Source of the DNA: Fuerstiella sp.
GTDB taxonomy: Bacteria > Planctomycetota > Planctomycetia > Planctomycetales > Planctomycetaceae
Assembly (NCBI GenBank): GCA_029247265.1
Contig: JAQWLN010000249.1
Coordinates: 1 to 43,511, forward strand
Length of the DNA stretch: 43,511 nucleotides
Direction of reading: 5' to 3'
Shown piece after piece: positions 34,931 to 43,023 of the stretch. Position numbers and translations under genes: made by a program. Each line of letters begins with the position of its first letter. Position 1 is the stretch's first letter. The notes beneath the pieces were generated by a model. It searched no databases, was not told the origin of the DNA, and saw nothing but the letters and a program-made list of their open reading frames with translations.

Positions 34931-36325
34931 TCAATCGTTGCCACTCATCTTAATCTGATGCAGCTCTTTCGTCAGCTTATTTGCGACCTGCTTTCTCGAG
35001 TTCACCACGTTCACGTTCTCACCAGGATCAGCTGCATGGTCGTAGAGCATTGCGGCCGTACGCTTTCCTGGATTGTTCGAATATTCTGTGAATCGAAACT
35101 TTTCTGTTCGAATCGTATCTCCGTCTCTAAACCGTCCGACAACTGCTGTTTTCCATTCCGCCTGCGCGTCTTTCATCAATCCGGAAAAGCTGCGCCCCTG
35201 CAAATGGCCTGGCGACTTCAGCCCGGAAAGTTCACAAAGTGTCGGATACAGGTCGATGGATTCCACGAGTCCCGATCTTCGCTGACCGCCTTTGATTCCG
35301 GGAGCCCGCATGATCAGCGGAATCTGCATCGACGTTTCGTAGCAACTGTGTTTGCACCAGAGTGTGTGCTCACCGAGATTCCAGCCGTGGTCGCCCCACA
35401 GGACAACGATTGTGTTTTCGGAAAGTTCCAGTCGGTCGAGTTCGGCCAGCAGTTTGCCAATCTGAGCGTCCGTGTAGCTGACGCAGGCGTTGTATCCGTG
35501 GATCAGATTGCGAGCCGTTTCATCGGAAACCGGCCCTCTGGCGGGGATGCCAGCGTAGGAACGTAGCTCACCGGAATTGTGGATGGATTCAGCAGGCGCG
35601 TCTCTCGGAGCATGATAGTTATCCGGAATTTCGATCTGATCATGGTCATACAGCGTCCAGTACTTTTCAGGAGCAATGAACGGCAAATGCGGTTTTAGAA
35701 ATCCAACAGCCATGAAGAATGGCTGATCACGGTCTTTCAACATACGGAGTTCGGCGACGGCACGTTCCGCCAGCAGACCGTCAGCATAGGCGTTGTCCGG
35801 CACGTCAGCAGATTCCCATGCCGGTCCACGCTTCTTCTTCCTTTGCTTCTGCCCTTCCACGTGCAACCGGTGATTTTCGGGCAGGCGATACCATCGTTCC
35901 TGTGATGGTCGCCATGCCGGTTCGGACCAACCGTGGGCATTGTCTGTCTTGTGATGAAAGACCTTGCCCAGCGAAATCGTGCGATAGCCGTTATTGCGGA
36001 AGTGCGTATTGAGTGTCGTGATGCCCGGTGCATCGTTGTCAGCCTTTGTCAGGTAGTTGACGAACCGCGTCGGTGACGGTCGTAATCCCGTCATCAAGCT
36101 GGCACGTGACGCACCGCATGTTGGCACCATGCAATAGGCTTTTTCAAACAACACACCAGACGCGGCCAACCCATCGATACTGGGCGAATGAATGTGCTGT
36201 CTGCCGTAGCAGGCGAGTTCCGGTCGCAGGTCATCGACGGCAATGAACAGGACGTTCGGACGGACGGGATCAGTGGCATGAACTGAAGAACACAAGAACG
36301 TGACAGCCAGTAATAATCGCAACAT
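34931..36325 (-). CDS. Secreted sulfatase (iduronate-2-sulfatase-like)
   Basis: 464 residues from ATG 36325, which starts a Sec signal (MLRLLLAVTFLCSSVHA); an open extension to 36403 is ignored. The N-terminal metal site RPNVLFIAVDDLRPELACYG is followed by the formylglycine motif CGASR (C-x-A-x-R type) in VPTCGASRASLMTG, which anaerobic or FGE-type maturation converts. SLGKVFHH, FFMAVGFLKPHLPF and VVLWGDHGWNLGEHTLWCKH (second metal and catalytic Lys/His) complete the core. VESIDLYPTLCELSGL marks the C-terminal subdomain. The pattern is that of iduronate-sulfatase-like enzymes acting on sulfated sugars. No sulfatase-maturing enzyme is encoded in the window. Confidence 0.92.
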   Translation of the reverse strand: MLRLLLAVTFLCSSVHATDPVRPNVLFIAVDDLRPELACYGRQHIHSPSIDGLAASGVLFEKAYCMVPTCGASRASLMTGLRPSPTRFVNYLTKADNDAPGITTLNTHFRNNGYRTISLGKVFHHKTDNAHGWSEPAWRPSQERWYRLPENHRLHVEGQKQRKKKRGPAWESADVPDNAYADGLLAERAVAELRMLKDRDQPFFMAVGFLKPHLPFIAPEKYWTLYDHDQIEIPDNYHAPRDAPAESIHNSGELRSYAGIPARGPVSDETARNLIHGYNACVSYTDAQIGKLLAELDRLELSENTIVVLWGDHGWNLGEHTLWCKHSCYETSMQIPLIMRAPGIKGGQRRSGLVESIDLYPTLCELSGLKSPGHLQGRSFSGLMKDAQAEWKTAVVGRFRDGDTIRTEKFRFTEYSNNPGKRTAAMLYDHAADPGENVNVVNSRKQVANKLTKELHQIKMSGND

Positions 36326-36555
36326 GATGATCAATCGTCGTTTCACAGCAGGCCATGGCCTGGCGGTTGTTGTCGAATTCGGGGCTCGTGGTCGATGCGG
36401 CATGACACCACAGTCTTTATGAACTGTACGTTCACATGCAGTGGATTGGGAAGCCAGTCGGGTGAGGACTTCGAGCGTGAGATCAGACTCGGATCAAGTC
36501 CCGCCTGCCGCCATCAGAGTCCACTGCGCAATGTACGTGCTGTTGCTGCGACAGC

Positions 36556-37173
36556 TCACGCATCGGACGCCCAGACAACTTTTTCACCCACGGGAGAACG
36601 CGATCCGCTCGGCCAATCAGTGCCCGGGTACCCCACGTAGAATAATCCAAGAATGCAATCACCGGGACTGAGGCCAAGATGCCTGCACAGCTGAACGCTG
36701 CATATTGCTTTTCCGGAAGACCAGTATCCTGCAACCCCCATCGCGGTTGCTGTCAAATGCAGGTTCTGGACAGCACACGCTACCGCTTCGATCTCTTCCA
36801 CTTCAGGAATCTTTTCCGACACCTGACGTTTCATGGCGATCACAATCAGGTGAGAGGATCGTTCTGCATTGGAAATCAGCTTTGCTGCCTTGGCTGGCTT
36901 GAAAGATTCTTCAGGGGTGACCGTTTGGTAGATCTCTGCCAGAAACTTTCCCAGCCTGATTCTTGCGGCATCGGTGTACACGAAGAACCTCCACGGCTCC
37001 GTCATGCCATGAGTTGGCGCCCAGTTGGCATTGCGGAGCATTTGCCAGACGAGTGCGTCCTCGACGCGGCGACCTGAAAAGTCAGCAGGCTTGATTGATC
37101 GGCGCGACTCAATGAGTTTCGTAACGACGTCAACAGGGGAAGCGTGGGTATCTGCGGTGTGTTCATTCGTCAT
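36556..37173 (-). CDS. Nitroreductase family protein (FMN)
   Basis: 205 residues, ATG 37173. The N-terminal ESRRSIKPADFSGRRV is the RRSxR-x-F FMN-phosphate motif of the nitroreductase fold. WAPTHGMTEPWRFFVYTD is the APs-x-x-N-x-x-PWrF segment with Thr-His in place of the usual Ser-x-x-Asn. The C-terminal GLSPGDCILGLFYVGYP corresponds to the end of the YdjA/NfsB-like fold. It is an NAD(P)H-dependent flavin reductase of unknown substrate. It is a stand-alone gene; the 230-bp gap to the sulfatase contains nothing notable except GAAC/GTTC half-sites. Confidence 0.88.
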   Translation of the reverse strand: MTNEHTADTHASPVDVVTKLIESRRSIKPADFSGRRVEDALVWQMLRNANWAPTHGMTEPWRFFVYTDAARIRLGKFLAEIYQTVTPEESFKPAKAAKLISNAERSSHLIVIAMKRQVSEKIPEVEEIEAVACAVQNLHLTATAMGVAGYWSSGKAICSVQLCRHLGLSPGDCILGLFYVGYPGTDWPSGSRSPVGEKVVWASDA

Positions 37174-37320
37174 TGAAATGGTGTCTGTGCCGTTGTGAGT
37201 GGTGTCCCTGCGGTTTAGAAACCGTCAGAAAAGAAATTTTCAAAAAAACCAGACTGATGGAGTAAGGGGGTACTCCGTATTGCCAAGCTGGGCGACAAAT
37301 CGTAGATTAACAAACAAGCT

Positions 37321-37354
37321 GGCTCGTTAAGAATTCCATTATGAATTCCGAGCC
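37321..37354. promoter_or_regulatory. Palindromic hairpin in the leader upstream of the RRM gene
   Basis: GGCTCG (37321-37326) pairs with CGAGCC (37349-37354), and GAATTC (37331-37336) with GAATTC (37343-37348), leaving a six-base loop and a TTAA bulge. It stands in a 421-bp gene-free gap before the RRM gene. Function unknown: RNA leader structure or operator. Confidence 0.4.
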
Positions 37355-37467
37355 GATCTCCTTCTGCTTTCTGCTGCTGGTTCGTCGGCTCATCTTTGTA
37401 TTGCTCACCATGCCTGTCCATAACAGTCGTGGTGTAAGTGATCTCCAAAGCACGAATTCCATTGGGG

Positions 37468-37509
37468 CAACCAGTTAGCTTTCTGGCATGGTCGACGGTC
37501 GACTGGTTG
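37468..37509 (+). promoter_or_regulatory. Second leader hairpin with tandem GGTCGAC
   Basis: CAACCAGT (37468-37475) pairs perfectly with ACTGGTTG (37502-37509). The loop contains two adjacent GGTCGAC words (37490-37496, 37497-37503). It is ~85 bp before the RRM start. Together with the hairpin at 37321 it suggests a structured 5' leader. Confidence 0.35.
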
Positions 37510-37594
37510 TGTCAGAGGAATTGGGGTTTTACTGCTGCCGTTGTTGGGGGTAGTGCTTCTGTGTTTTTTGGGCTGTGAAGCTCGGGGTGAGTAG

Positions 37595-37909
37595 ATGAGT
37601 AAGAACATTTTTGTTGGGAGCCTCGCATGGGGAACCACATCCGAAGGCCTTGAACAGGCCTTCGCACAGTTCGGAACAGTGACCTCCGCAAAGGTCATCT
37701 CCGATCGTGAAACCGGACGTTCGAAGGGATTCGGGTTCGTCGAAATGGACTCAGGCGGGGATGAAGCGATTGACGCGTTGAATGGATCGGATCTTGACGG
37801 ACGTCAAATCGTGGTCAATGAGGCAAGACCTCGCGAACCACGTCGTAGTGGCGGCGGTGGTGGCGGTGGTGGTGGTTATGGCGGAGGAGGCGGAGGAGGC
37901 CGATATTAA
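37595..37909 (+). CDS. Glycine-rich RNA-binding protein (single RRM)
   Basis: 104 residues. The start follows GGGGTGAG ~3-10 nt upstream. One RRM: RNP2 NIFVGS (4-9) and RNP1 KGFGFVEM (44-51), with the usual beta-alpha-beta-beta-alpha-beta length to ~residue 78. A glycine-only/Gly-Tyr tail (86-104) follows an arginine-proline hinge. Such proteins in cyanobacteria and planctomycetes bind RNA in the cytoplasm and are often cold-induced (family knowledge). A long gene-free 5' leader with two hairpins suggests post-transcriptional control (inference). An intrinsic terminator follows 44 bp after the stop, so it is monocistronic. Confidence 0.93.
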   Translation: MSKNIFVGSLAWGTTSEGLEQAFAQFGTVTSAKVISDRETGRSKGFGFVEMDSGGDEAIDALNGSDLDGRQIVVNEARPREPRRSGGGGGGGGGYGGGGGGGRY

Positions 37910-37952
37910 TATCGGCCGCAGACGTTCCACAGTCTGACCCACGGAAAAAACG

Positions 37953-37986
37953 AGCGGCAAAGTAACAACTTTGCCGCTTTCTTTAT
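37953..37986 (+). terminator. Intrinsic terminator of the RRM gene
   Basis: AGCGGCAAAGT (37953-37963) and ACTTTGCCGCT (37968-37978) are perfectly complementary with an AACA tetraloop, followed by TTCTTTAT. It is 44 bp after the stop. The rest of the gap to 38294 shows nothing else I can name. Confidence 0.9.
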
Positions 37987-38294
37987 GCGCCACTCTAATC
38001 AACAGACAATAAAACAAACGTCAGGGATCTGTTGAATTATCGAGTCGGGAAAACATCAACGTCGTTTTACATAGCCGATGGTTGATTGCGGCGTCGATCC
38101 ACAACCTACGCTCCTGTAACCTGTAAAGACGGGCTAATGCGCGTCAGATGATCCTGGTGGTTCAGATTGTGTCAGGGCGCCCGCCAATCCTTCGGAAGCA
38201 GGTGCGCGGGCGGCAATTCGGATATTCCTGAGTCCTTCAGGAAATCATCGATCCGTTGTGTGTGCATCAGTGCTGTAACAAACGGGAGCGGACA

Positions 38295-39539
38295 ATGCGG
38301 ATTCCAGGCAGCATCTTTGATCTGCTGGCGGGCCGTCCCGCATTGGGCTGCTACCTGAGCATCGTGTTGCTCGCCGTTGGCAAAAGCGGCTGTGCCGATG
38401 ATGACTGGCCGTTTGTTCGCGGCCCGGCTTACAACGGCCATTCTTCGGAAACCAATCTGGCTGACGAGTGGCCGGCAGAAGGTCCGCCTGTTCTGTGGAC
38501 CAGAATGCTGGGCCAGGGATATTCCGCCTTTGTGGCGGCTGAAGATCATGTCTTCACCCAGGGACAAAACGTAACCGGGCAATATGTTTACTGTCTGCAT
38601 GCAGATACCGGTGAAACCATCTGGGAGTATCGGTATGACTGGCCATATGAATTTGCCGGCGTCTACCCCGGTCCACGATCCACGCCCACGCTCTCCGGCG
38701 GAAGGCTGTTCTTCACGTCACCCGATGGTCTACTGTGTTGTCTTGATCAATCTTCGGGCGACAGAATATGGTCGCAGGATTTGTTGAAGACGTACGGAAT
38801 TGAAGGCTGTGATTTTGGCTACGCCTGCTCGCCTACGGTCACGAACGACATGGTCATCCTTCCCGTCGGCGCCAGCAATGCCGGAGTCGTTGCCTTTGAC
38901 GCGGATACCGGCGCTGAAATCTGGAAGTCGACCAGTGAACCGGCAAGCTACACGCCTGCATTGCCCATCAACGTCAACGGTGACGCTCTGGTCGTTTGCT
39001 ACATGCAAAATTCACTGTTGATTCTGAGGCAGGATGACGGTCAACTGGTCCATCAGATCGACCTTTCGCGGGGATATGACGAACACTCTGCATGGCCGAT
39101 ATACGATGAGCCAAACCTGTGGGTATCTGGTCCGTTCCGGTCGGGCAGTCACCTTTTGGATGTTTCAGCCGAGAAGCCAAAGACTGTCTGGCGATCGAAA
39201 ACGATGTCAAATGACGTCTGTTCCAGCGTTCTTGTCGATGGACATCTATACGGCTTCGGTATTTTTGACGTGCAGTCAAAGACACATCGACCGTCCCGCG
39301 GCATTTTTCGCTGTATCGAATTTCGAACGGGCGAAGAACAATGGGCCAACGGAACGGGACGGCCACGTCGCACGTCCAATGCAGACGAGTTTGCCAGCGA
39401 CATCGGACAGGCGGGCATCATTGCCACAGACGGTAAGCTCATCATTCTGAATGAACTGGGCGAACTGATTCTACTGAAGACCGATCCGTCTGAGTGCGTT
39501 GAACTGGCGCGGTGCACGGTTCTGGGGGGGGAGAATTAA
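38295..39539 (+). CDS. Secreted PQQ-like beta-propeller, truncated by a frameshift
   Basis: 414 residues from ATG 38295 (GGGAGCGGA just upstream), with a hydrophobic signal (LGCYLSIVLLAVGKSGCA). The mature part opens DWPFVRGPAYNGHS, the usual start of PQQ-like propellers. Blades are seen as YVYCLHADTGETIWEY, GLLCCLDQSSGDRIW, GVVAFDADTGAEIWKS and LIILNELGELILLKT. It stops at TVLGGEN just after a G8 run (39524-39531). The expected last strand (LTWTPSCLCNGRVFVRN) is encoded in the next frame, so the gene is probably continuous with 39512-40270 and the run one G short (9 would restore it). Function unknown, probably a periplasmic binding or scaffold domain. Confidence 0.85.
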   Translation: MRIPGSIFDLLAGRPALGCYLSIVLLAVGKSGCADDDWPFVRGPAYNGHSSETNLADEWPAEGPPVLWTRMLGQGYSAFVAAEDHVFTQGQNVTGQYVYCLHADTGETIWEYRYDWPYEFAGVYPGPRSTPTLSGGRLFFTSPDGLLCCLDQSSGDRIWSQDLLKTYGIEGCDFGYACSPTVTNDMVILPVGASNAGVVAFDADTGAEIWKSTSEPASYTPALPINVNGDALVVCYMQNSLLILRQDDGQLVHQIDLSRGYDEHSAWPIYDEPNLWVSGPFRSGSHLLDVSAEKPKTVWRSKTMSNDVCSSVLVDGHLYGFGIFDVQSKTHRPSRGIFRCIEFRTGEEQWANGTGRPRRTSNADEFASDIGQAGIIATDGKLIILNELGELILLKTDPSECVELARCTVLGGEN

Positions 39540-40270
39540 CATGGACGCCCTCTTGCCTGTGCAACGGCCGGGTCTTTGTTCGCAATCAATCAATGGCTGT
39601 CTGCGTCTATGTGGGACAGCCGGAGGACCTGAAGGCTGATGTGACACTCAGAGCCGGCGAGCTGTCGCAGAAACAATACCGCAACCTGGCGGCCATCGTG
39701 CTGGCCGTCGAGCCGGAATATGCTTTCGACGTGCCGCACGATCGGTGGCTGATTCAGTGGTTCATTGCAGGAATTACGTTGATTATCGTCGGCAAGGCAG
39801 CCGCAGCGTCTGCAAGGAAAAAGTATCAGAGGAACGGCCGCAGCCCGTGTGTCGAACTCGTCTTCCTGTGCACTGTGGGAGCATTGGGCACAACAGTCCT
39901 GGGACATCTCACAAACGAGTTTGTTTTCACCTGGCCCGTCTGCCTGTATGCGGCCCTTGAATTTGTCAGTCACCCGAATGCAGCCGTGGAAACGCAGGTG
40001 CCATCATCATGGGCGTTTCTCAGACGCCGCCTGCCGTTGCTCGTGTTTCTCTGCATCTGCATGGCCTATTTTCTGGCCTGCCGGCGCCTGAGTCTTGTTT
40101 TCGAATGGGCATTCCTTGCAGGTTTCCCAGGCTCTGTGCCGGTGGTGTGCCTGCTGCGCCGGTTACAAACACGGGAACACCGCAGGCCAGTTGCTGAAGT
40201 CTTCGTTTCGTGGGTCGGCTTTGCTGTTTTTTTCGCTACTGCTGTTTGTTTCCAGAGATTTCGCTATTAG
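39512..40270 (+). CDS. Membrane C-terminal part of the propeller protein (frame-shifted)
   Basis: The frame starts with GTG 39512 inside the propeller gene and reads ELTWTPSCLCNGRVFVRN, the closing blade of the propeller, through SMAVCVYVG. It then leads through a linker to a membrane domain of about six hydrophobic segments (WLIQWFIAGITLIIVGKAAA; CVELVFLCTVGALGTTVLG; FVFTWPVCLYAALEFV; LPLLVFLCICMAYFLAC; FEWAFLAGFPGSVPVVCLL; VFVSWVGFAVFFATAV). I see no family match for the membrane part. It lacks its own RBS and is almost certainly not an independent gene: joined with the upstream frame it makes one ~658-residue propeller-membrane fusion. Confidence 0.7.
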   Translation: MHGSGGGELTWTPSCLCNGRVFVRNQSMAVCVYVGQPEDLKADVTLRAGELSQKQYRNLAAIVLAVEPEYAFDVPHDRWLIQWFIAGITLIIVGKAAAASARKKYQRNGRSPCVELVFLCTVGALGTTVLGHLTNEFVFTWPVCLYAALEFVSHPNAAVETQVPSSWAFLRRRLPLLVFLCICMAYFLACRRLSLVFEWAFLAGFPGSVPVVCLLRRLQTREHRRPVAEVFVSWVGFAVFFATAVCFQRFRY

Positions 40271-40274
40271 AGAC

Positions 40275-40372
40275 GTTTACTAATTGTCGTAGCCGGTCCT
40301 GCCTCGTGGGAGCAACAAGACTGCTGACAGATTGCGTCGTTCGCGGCCACGAAAAAGTGTAAGACGCTGTAG
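40275..40372 (+). repeat. 98-bp dispersed repeat, copy 2
   Basis: Second copy of the unit at 30787-30884, same orientation and same length. GTTTACTAA, CTCGTGGGAGCAAC, AGACTGCT, TTCGCGGCCACG and ACGCTGTAG are kept. The central stem is CTCGT/ACAAG (one G-U pair in RNA) versus CTCGT/ACGAG in copy 1, so pairing is conserved. It begins 5 bp after the propeller stop and occupies the leader of the DapA-like gene. Confidence 0.75.
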
Positions 40373-40413
40373 CCTGTCTGTTTCGCGGTACCCACCGAAC
40401 CAAGACGAACAAC

Positions 40414-41307
40414 ATGATCGCAGAAATCGACAACCCAATTGTCGTCGCTCCCACGCCGACACCATTTGGCAGGAACGACGGCGTCGACTTTGATGCGTTG
40501 CAACGAAACATCGGCCGCTGGATTCGGACACCGTTGTCGGGTTTCGTATTGAATTCAGAGAACGGCGAAGAAGCTTTTTTGTCGGAAGACGAGAAGCTGC
40601 GAATTGTTCGATGTGTGAATCAAATCTGTGGTGACGAAAAACTGCTCATTGCAGGCATCGACAGCCCTTCATTGACTGAAACTCTGCGGCTTGCGGAAGC
40701 ATTCGCTGAGGCGGGTGCCGATTACATTCGCCTGCGTATTCCTCGACTAACAGACAATGTGGCCGATTACCTGCGGTACACCATCTCACGCTGCCCGATT
40801 CCTGTCTACATTATTAACCAGCCAGCTCCGGGCATGTTTCTCAGCAGCACAGCGCCCAGAAACATCACTGCCGAACTGATTGGCAACGTCACTGCAATGG
40901 ACAACGTCGCAGGCTACATTGCTTCCGCAGATCTACGGTTCGAAGCACGCGTTCGAACGTTCATACCGGCACAGAAACATTTCTGGACGGGCAACGGAAG
41001 TCTGCTGCTGGCAGGTGCAGTCATTGGAGCTGACGGCGCGTGCCTGATGCTGGGCAATGTTGCACCACAGGAATGTGTGGACGTTCTGAAACTAGCGTCC
41101 AAGGGAAACGTTGCCGCAGCCAGGACCATTCAGGATCGATTGCACGAAACGGACTGGCAGATTCTGTCACGCCGAGCGGCCGGGCTGAAAGCGGCGTTGA
41201 CTCTGCAGGGTTTTGACGCCGGCGTTCCGCGAGCACCGTCGTCCGCGTGCAGCCCCGAAGACATTGAAACCATTCGCCAGGCGATGATTTCTGCAGGACT
41301 GCTCTAA
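40414..41307 (+). CDS. DapA-fold (dihydrodipicolinate synthase/N-acetylneuraminate lyase family) protein without catalytic residues
   Basis: 297 residues. Barrel landmarks are visible: NPIVVAPTPTPFGRNDGVDF (strand 1), FVLNSENGEEAFLSEDEKLR (in place of GTTGE), LIAGIDSPSLTETL, PVYIINQPAPGMFLS, AGAVIGADGACLMLGNVAP, and IQDRLHET/AAGLKAALTLQG near the end. Against E. coli DapA (by eye) the Schiff-base Lys position is Asp163 (TAMDNVAG for GIKeatG) and the Tyr133 position is Ile134. The usual aldolase/lyase chemistry is therefore unlikely. Its function may be binding or a different reaction. It is preceded by a 98-bp repeat and convergent with the ABC permease. The fold call is good. Confidence 0.8.
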   Translation: MIAEIDNPIVVAPTPTPFGRNDGVDFDALQRNIGRWIRTPLSGFVLNSENGEEAFLSEDEKLRIVRCVNQICGDEKLLIAGIDSPSLTETLRLAEAFAEAGADYIRLRIPRLTDNVADYLRYTISRCPIPVYIINQPAPGMFLSSTAPRNITAELIGNVTAMDNVAGYIASADLRFEARVRTFIPAQKHFWTGNGSLLLAGAVIGADGACLMLGNVAPQECVDVLKLASKGNVAAARTIQDRLHETDWQILSRRAAGLKAALTLQGFDAGVPRAPSSACSPEDIETIRQAMISAGLL

Positions 41308-42167
41308 CGCACGCCACTCAGACTCATGCCAAAGAACCGTTTCAGAATCCATTCACCAACCAATGTTATGGTCCCGAATATCGCCACGCCCAGCAGCGTG
41401 GAAACAAAGACGGTTGCAAACAGCTCGTCCATCGCGATGCCGGCCGCTTTCTTCTGAATCATGGAACCCAGACCCGGCTGGCTGGAGCCCACAAAAAACT
41501 CTCCGACAATCGCTCCCACAATGGCGGCACCACCGGCGATGCGTACGCCGCTGATCAGGTATGGCAAAGACGATGGCAGTCGCAGCTTCCATAGTGTCTG
41601 CCACGAGGTCGCAGAATGCAGTTCGAACAGCTCAAGCTGCCCGGAGTCAATTTGCAGCAGACCTGTTGTTGTATTGGTGATGATCGGAAAGAGGCTGATC
41701 ACCAGCGAAACCAGTGCAACTGCGTGAAACCCGCGACCGAACGAAATCACGATGATAGGAGCGATGGCGATGATGGGCACCGTTTGCAGCAGGATCGCAT
41801 ACGGATAAAACGTTCGTCGCACAGTGCGTGACTGAGAAAAGGCAAACGCCGTCAGTACGCCCAGCAGAGCACTTGCAGTCAGGCCGGTTAACGCCGCACA
41901 TGTCGTGCACCATGCCGCTTCGACCAAGTCTGCTCTTTCATGTAATAAAGCGGAACACACCTGCAGCGGAGACGGCAGTACCAACGGAGAGACGCCAGTC
42001 GCCCAAACAAACGTCTGCCACACCGCGACCACTGCAACGGCCACAGCAATGGGCGCACCGATACTGACAGCTGCGTGACCAGTGTTCAGTGTCGGTGCGT
42101 CCTTCAAGCGATCGTTCTCCTGCATGCTGTCGGTCTGGCTTTGCGGGCTATCGGAACTGATTCTCAA
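41304..42167 (-). CDS. ABC transporter permease (NitT/TauT, SsuC/ThiX type)
   Basis: 287 residues. Six hydrophobic segments and the permease EAA-like loop ELHSATSWQTLWKLRLPSSLPYL mark a BPD_transp_1 inner-membrane subunit of the nitrate/sulfonate/taurine group; PSPLQVCSALL near the N-terminus is typical of this class. The start is a TTG overlapping the ATPase stop by four bases, with AGG about 7 nt upstream, implying translational coupling; ATG 42125 would give a protein 14 residues shorter. No substrate-binding protein is seen within the window. Substrate unknown. Its 3' end overlaps the DapA-like gene by 4 bp in the convergent direction. Confidence 0.88.
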   Translation of the reverse strand: MRISSDSPQSQTDSMQENDRLKDAPTLNTGHAAVSIGAPIAVAVAVVAVWQTFVWATGVSPLVLPSPLQVCSALLHERADLVEAAWCTTCAALTGLTASALLGVLTAFAFSQSRTVRRTFYPYAILLQTVPIIAIAPIIVISFGRGFHAVALVSLVISLFPIITNTTTGLLQIDSGQLELFELHSATSWQTLWKLRLPSSLPYLISGVRIAGGAAIVGAIVGEFFVGSSQPGLGSMIQKKAAGIAMDELFATVFVSTLLGVAIFGTITLVGEWILKRFFGMSLSGVR

Positions 42168-42922
42168 ACAACCTGATGCAGCGCATCGGTAACCTCATTA
42201 ACGATATCCTGAAACTCTGACGACCGGCGCACATCGTTGTCTCGTACAGCTGGCAGGTCCACAGCGACGTCAGCCATGATTTGAGCGGGCTGATCGCCCA
42301 GAACGAGCACACGATCACTCATCGCCACGGCCTCACGGATGTTGTGTGTCACCAGAACAAAGGTGATTTTCTGTTCACGGTGAATGCGACGCACGTCTTC
42401 CTGCAACTGAATTCGCAGAATATCATCCAATGCCGCGAACGGTTCGTCCATCAACAGGATTCCCGGGCGAGTAATCAGAGCCCTTGCAAGTGAAACTCTC
42501 ATCTGCATTCCCCCGGACAGCTGAGACGGTCGCTTTCGAGTATCCTCAGCGGAAAGTCCGACCAGCGACAGCATTGCGTTCACGTCCTGTTGACGACTGC
42601 CTGACCCACCAGCCTGCAACTCACAGGGCAGCACGATGTTCTGCATTGCCGTTCTCCAGGGAAGCAGAGTCGGCGCCTGAAAAATAAATCCCAGTTCGCC
42701 GACATCTCGCTTCTCGTGCGGACTTTTTCCATCCAGAGAAATCTGTCCTGCGGTCGGTTCAATCAGCCCCGCCATGATCCGCAACAAAGTCGACTTGCCC
42801 GAACCGGATGCTCCCACAACACTCACGAAACATTCGTTACCCAGCGTCAGCCCGCTGATCTGCAGGACAGGCTGTGCGCTACCGTTGAATGTGTGCGAAA
42901 GTGATTTAATTTCAATGACCAC
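42164..42922 (-). CDS. ABC transporter ATP-binding protein (NitT/TauT type)
   Basis: 252 residues from GTG 42922, where family-like sequence (IEIKSLSHTF) begins; an ATG at 42982 is possible. An AGGAAG lies ~13 nt upstream. All ATPase motifs are present: Walker A GASGSGKS (37-44), Q-loop FIFQAPTLLPWRT, signature LSGGM (135-139), Walker B ILLMDEP (155-161), D-loop ALDD and H-loop His193 (VTHNI). VLVLGDQPAQIMADV at the end fits the nitrate/sulfonate group. It pairs with the coupled permease gene. The frame continues open to 43144 over the preceding gene, which is not real protein. Confidence 0.9.
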   Translation of the reverse strand: MVIEIKSLSHTFNGSAQPVLQISGLTLGNECFVSVVGASGSGKSTLLRIMAGLIEPTAGQISLDGKSPHEKRDVGELGFIFQAPTLLPWRTAMQNIVLPCELQAGGSGSRQQDVNAMLSLVGLSAEDTRKRPSQLSGGMQMRVSLARALITRPGILLMDEPFAALDDILRIQLQEDVRRIHREQKITFVLVTHNIREAVAMSDRVLVLGDQPAQIMADVAVDLPAVRDNDVRRSSEFQDIVNEVTDALHQVV

Positions 42923-43023
42923 GATACGGCTTATGCTTCCTGTTAATAATCCCTCAACAACGACGCCCCATGAACATCGCATGTTAAATTCAGAAAATCG
43001 CTGTCCCGTGTGCGAAACACAGC

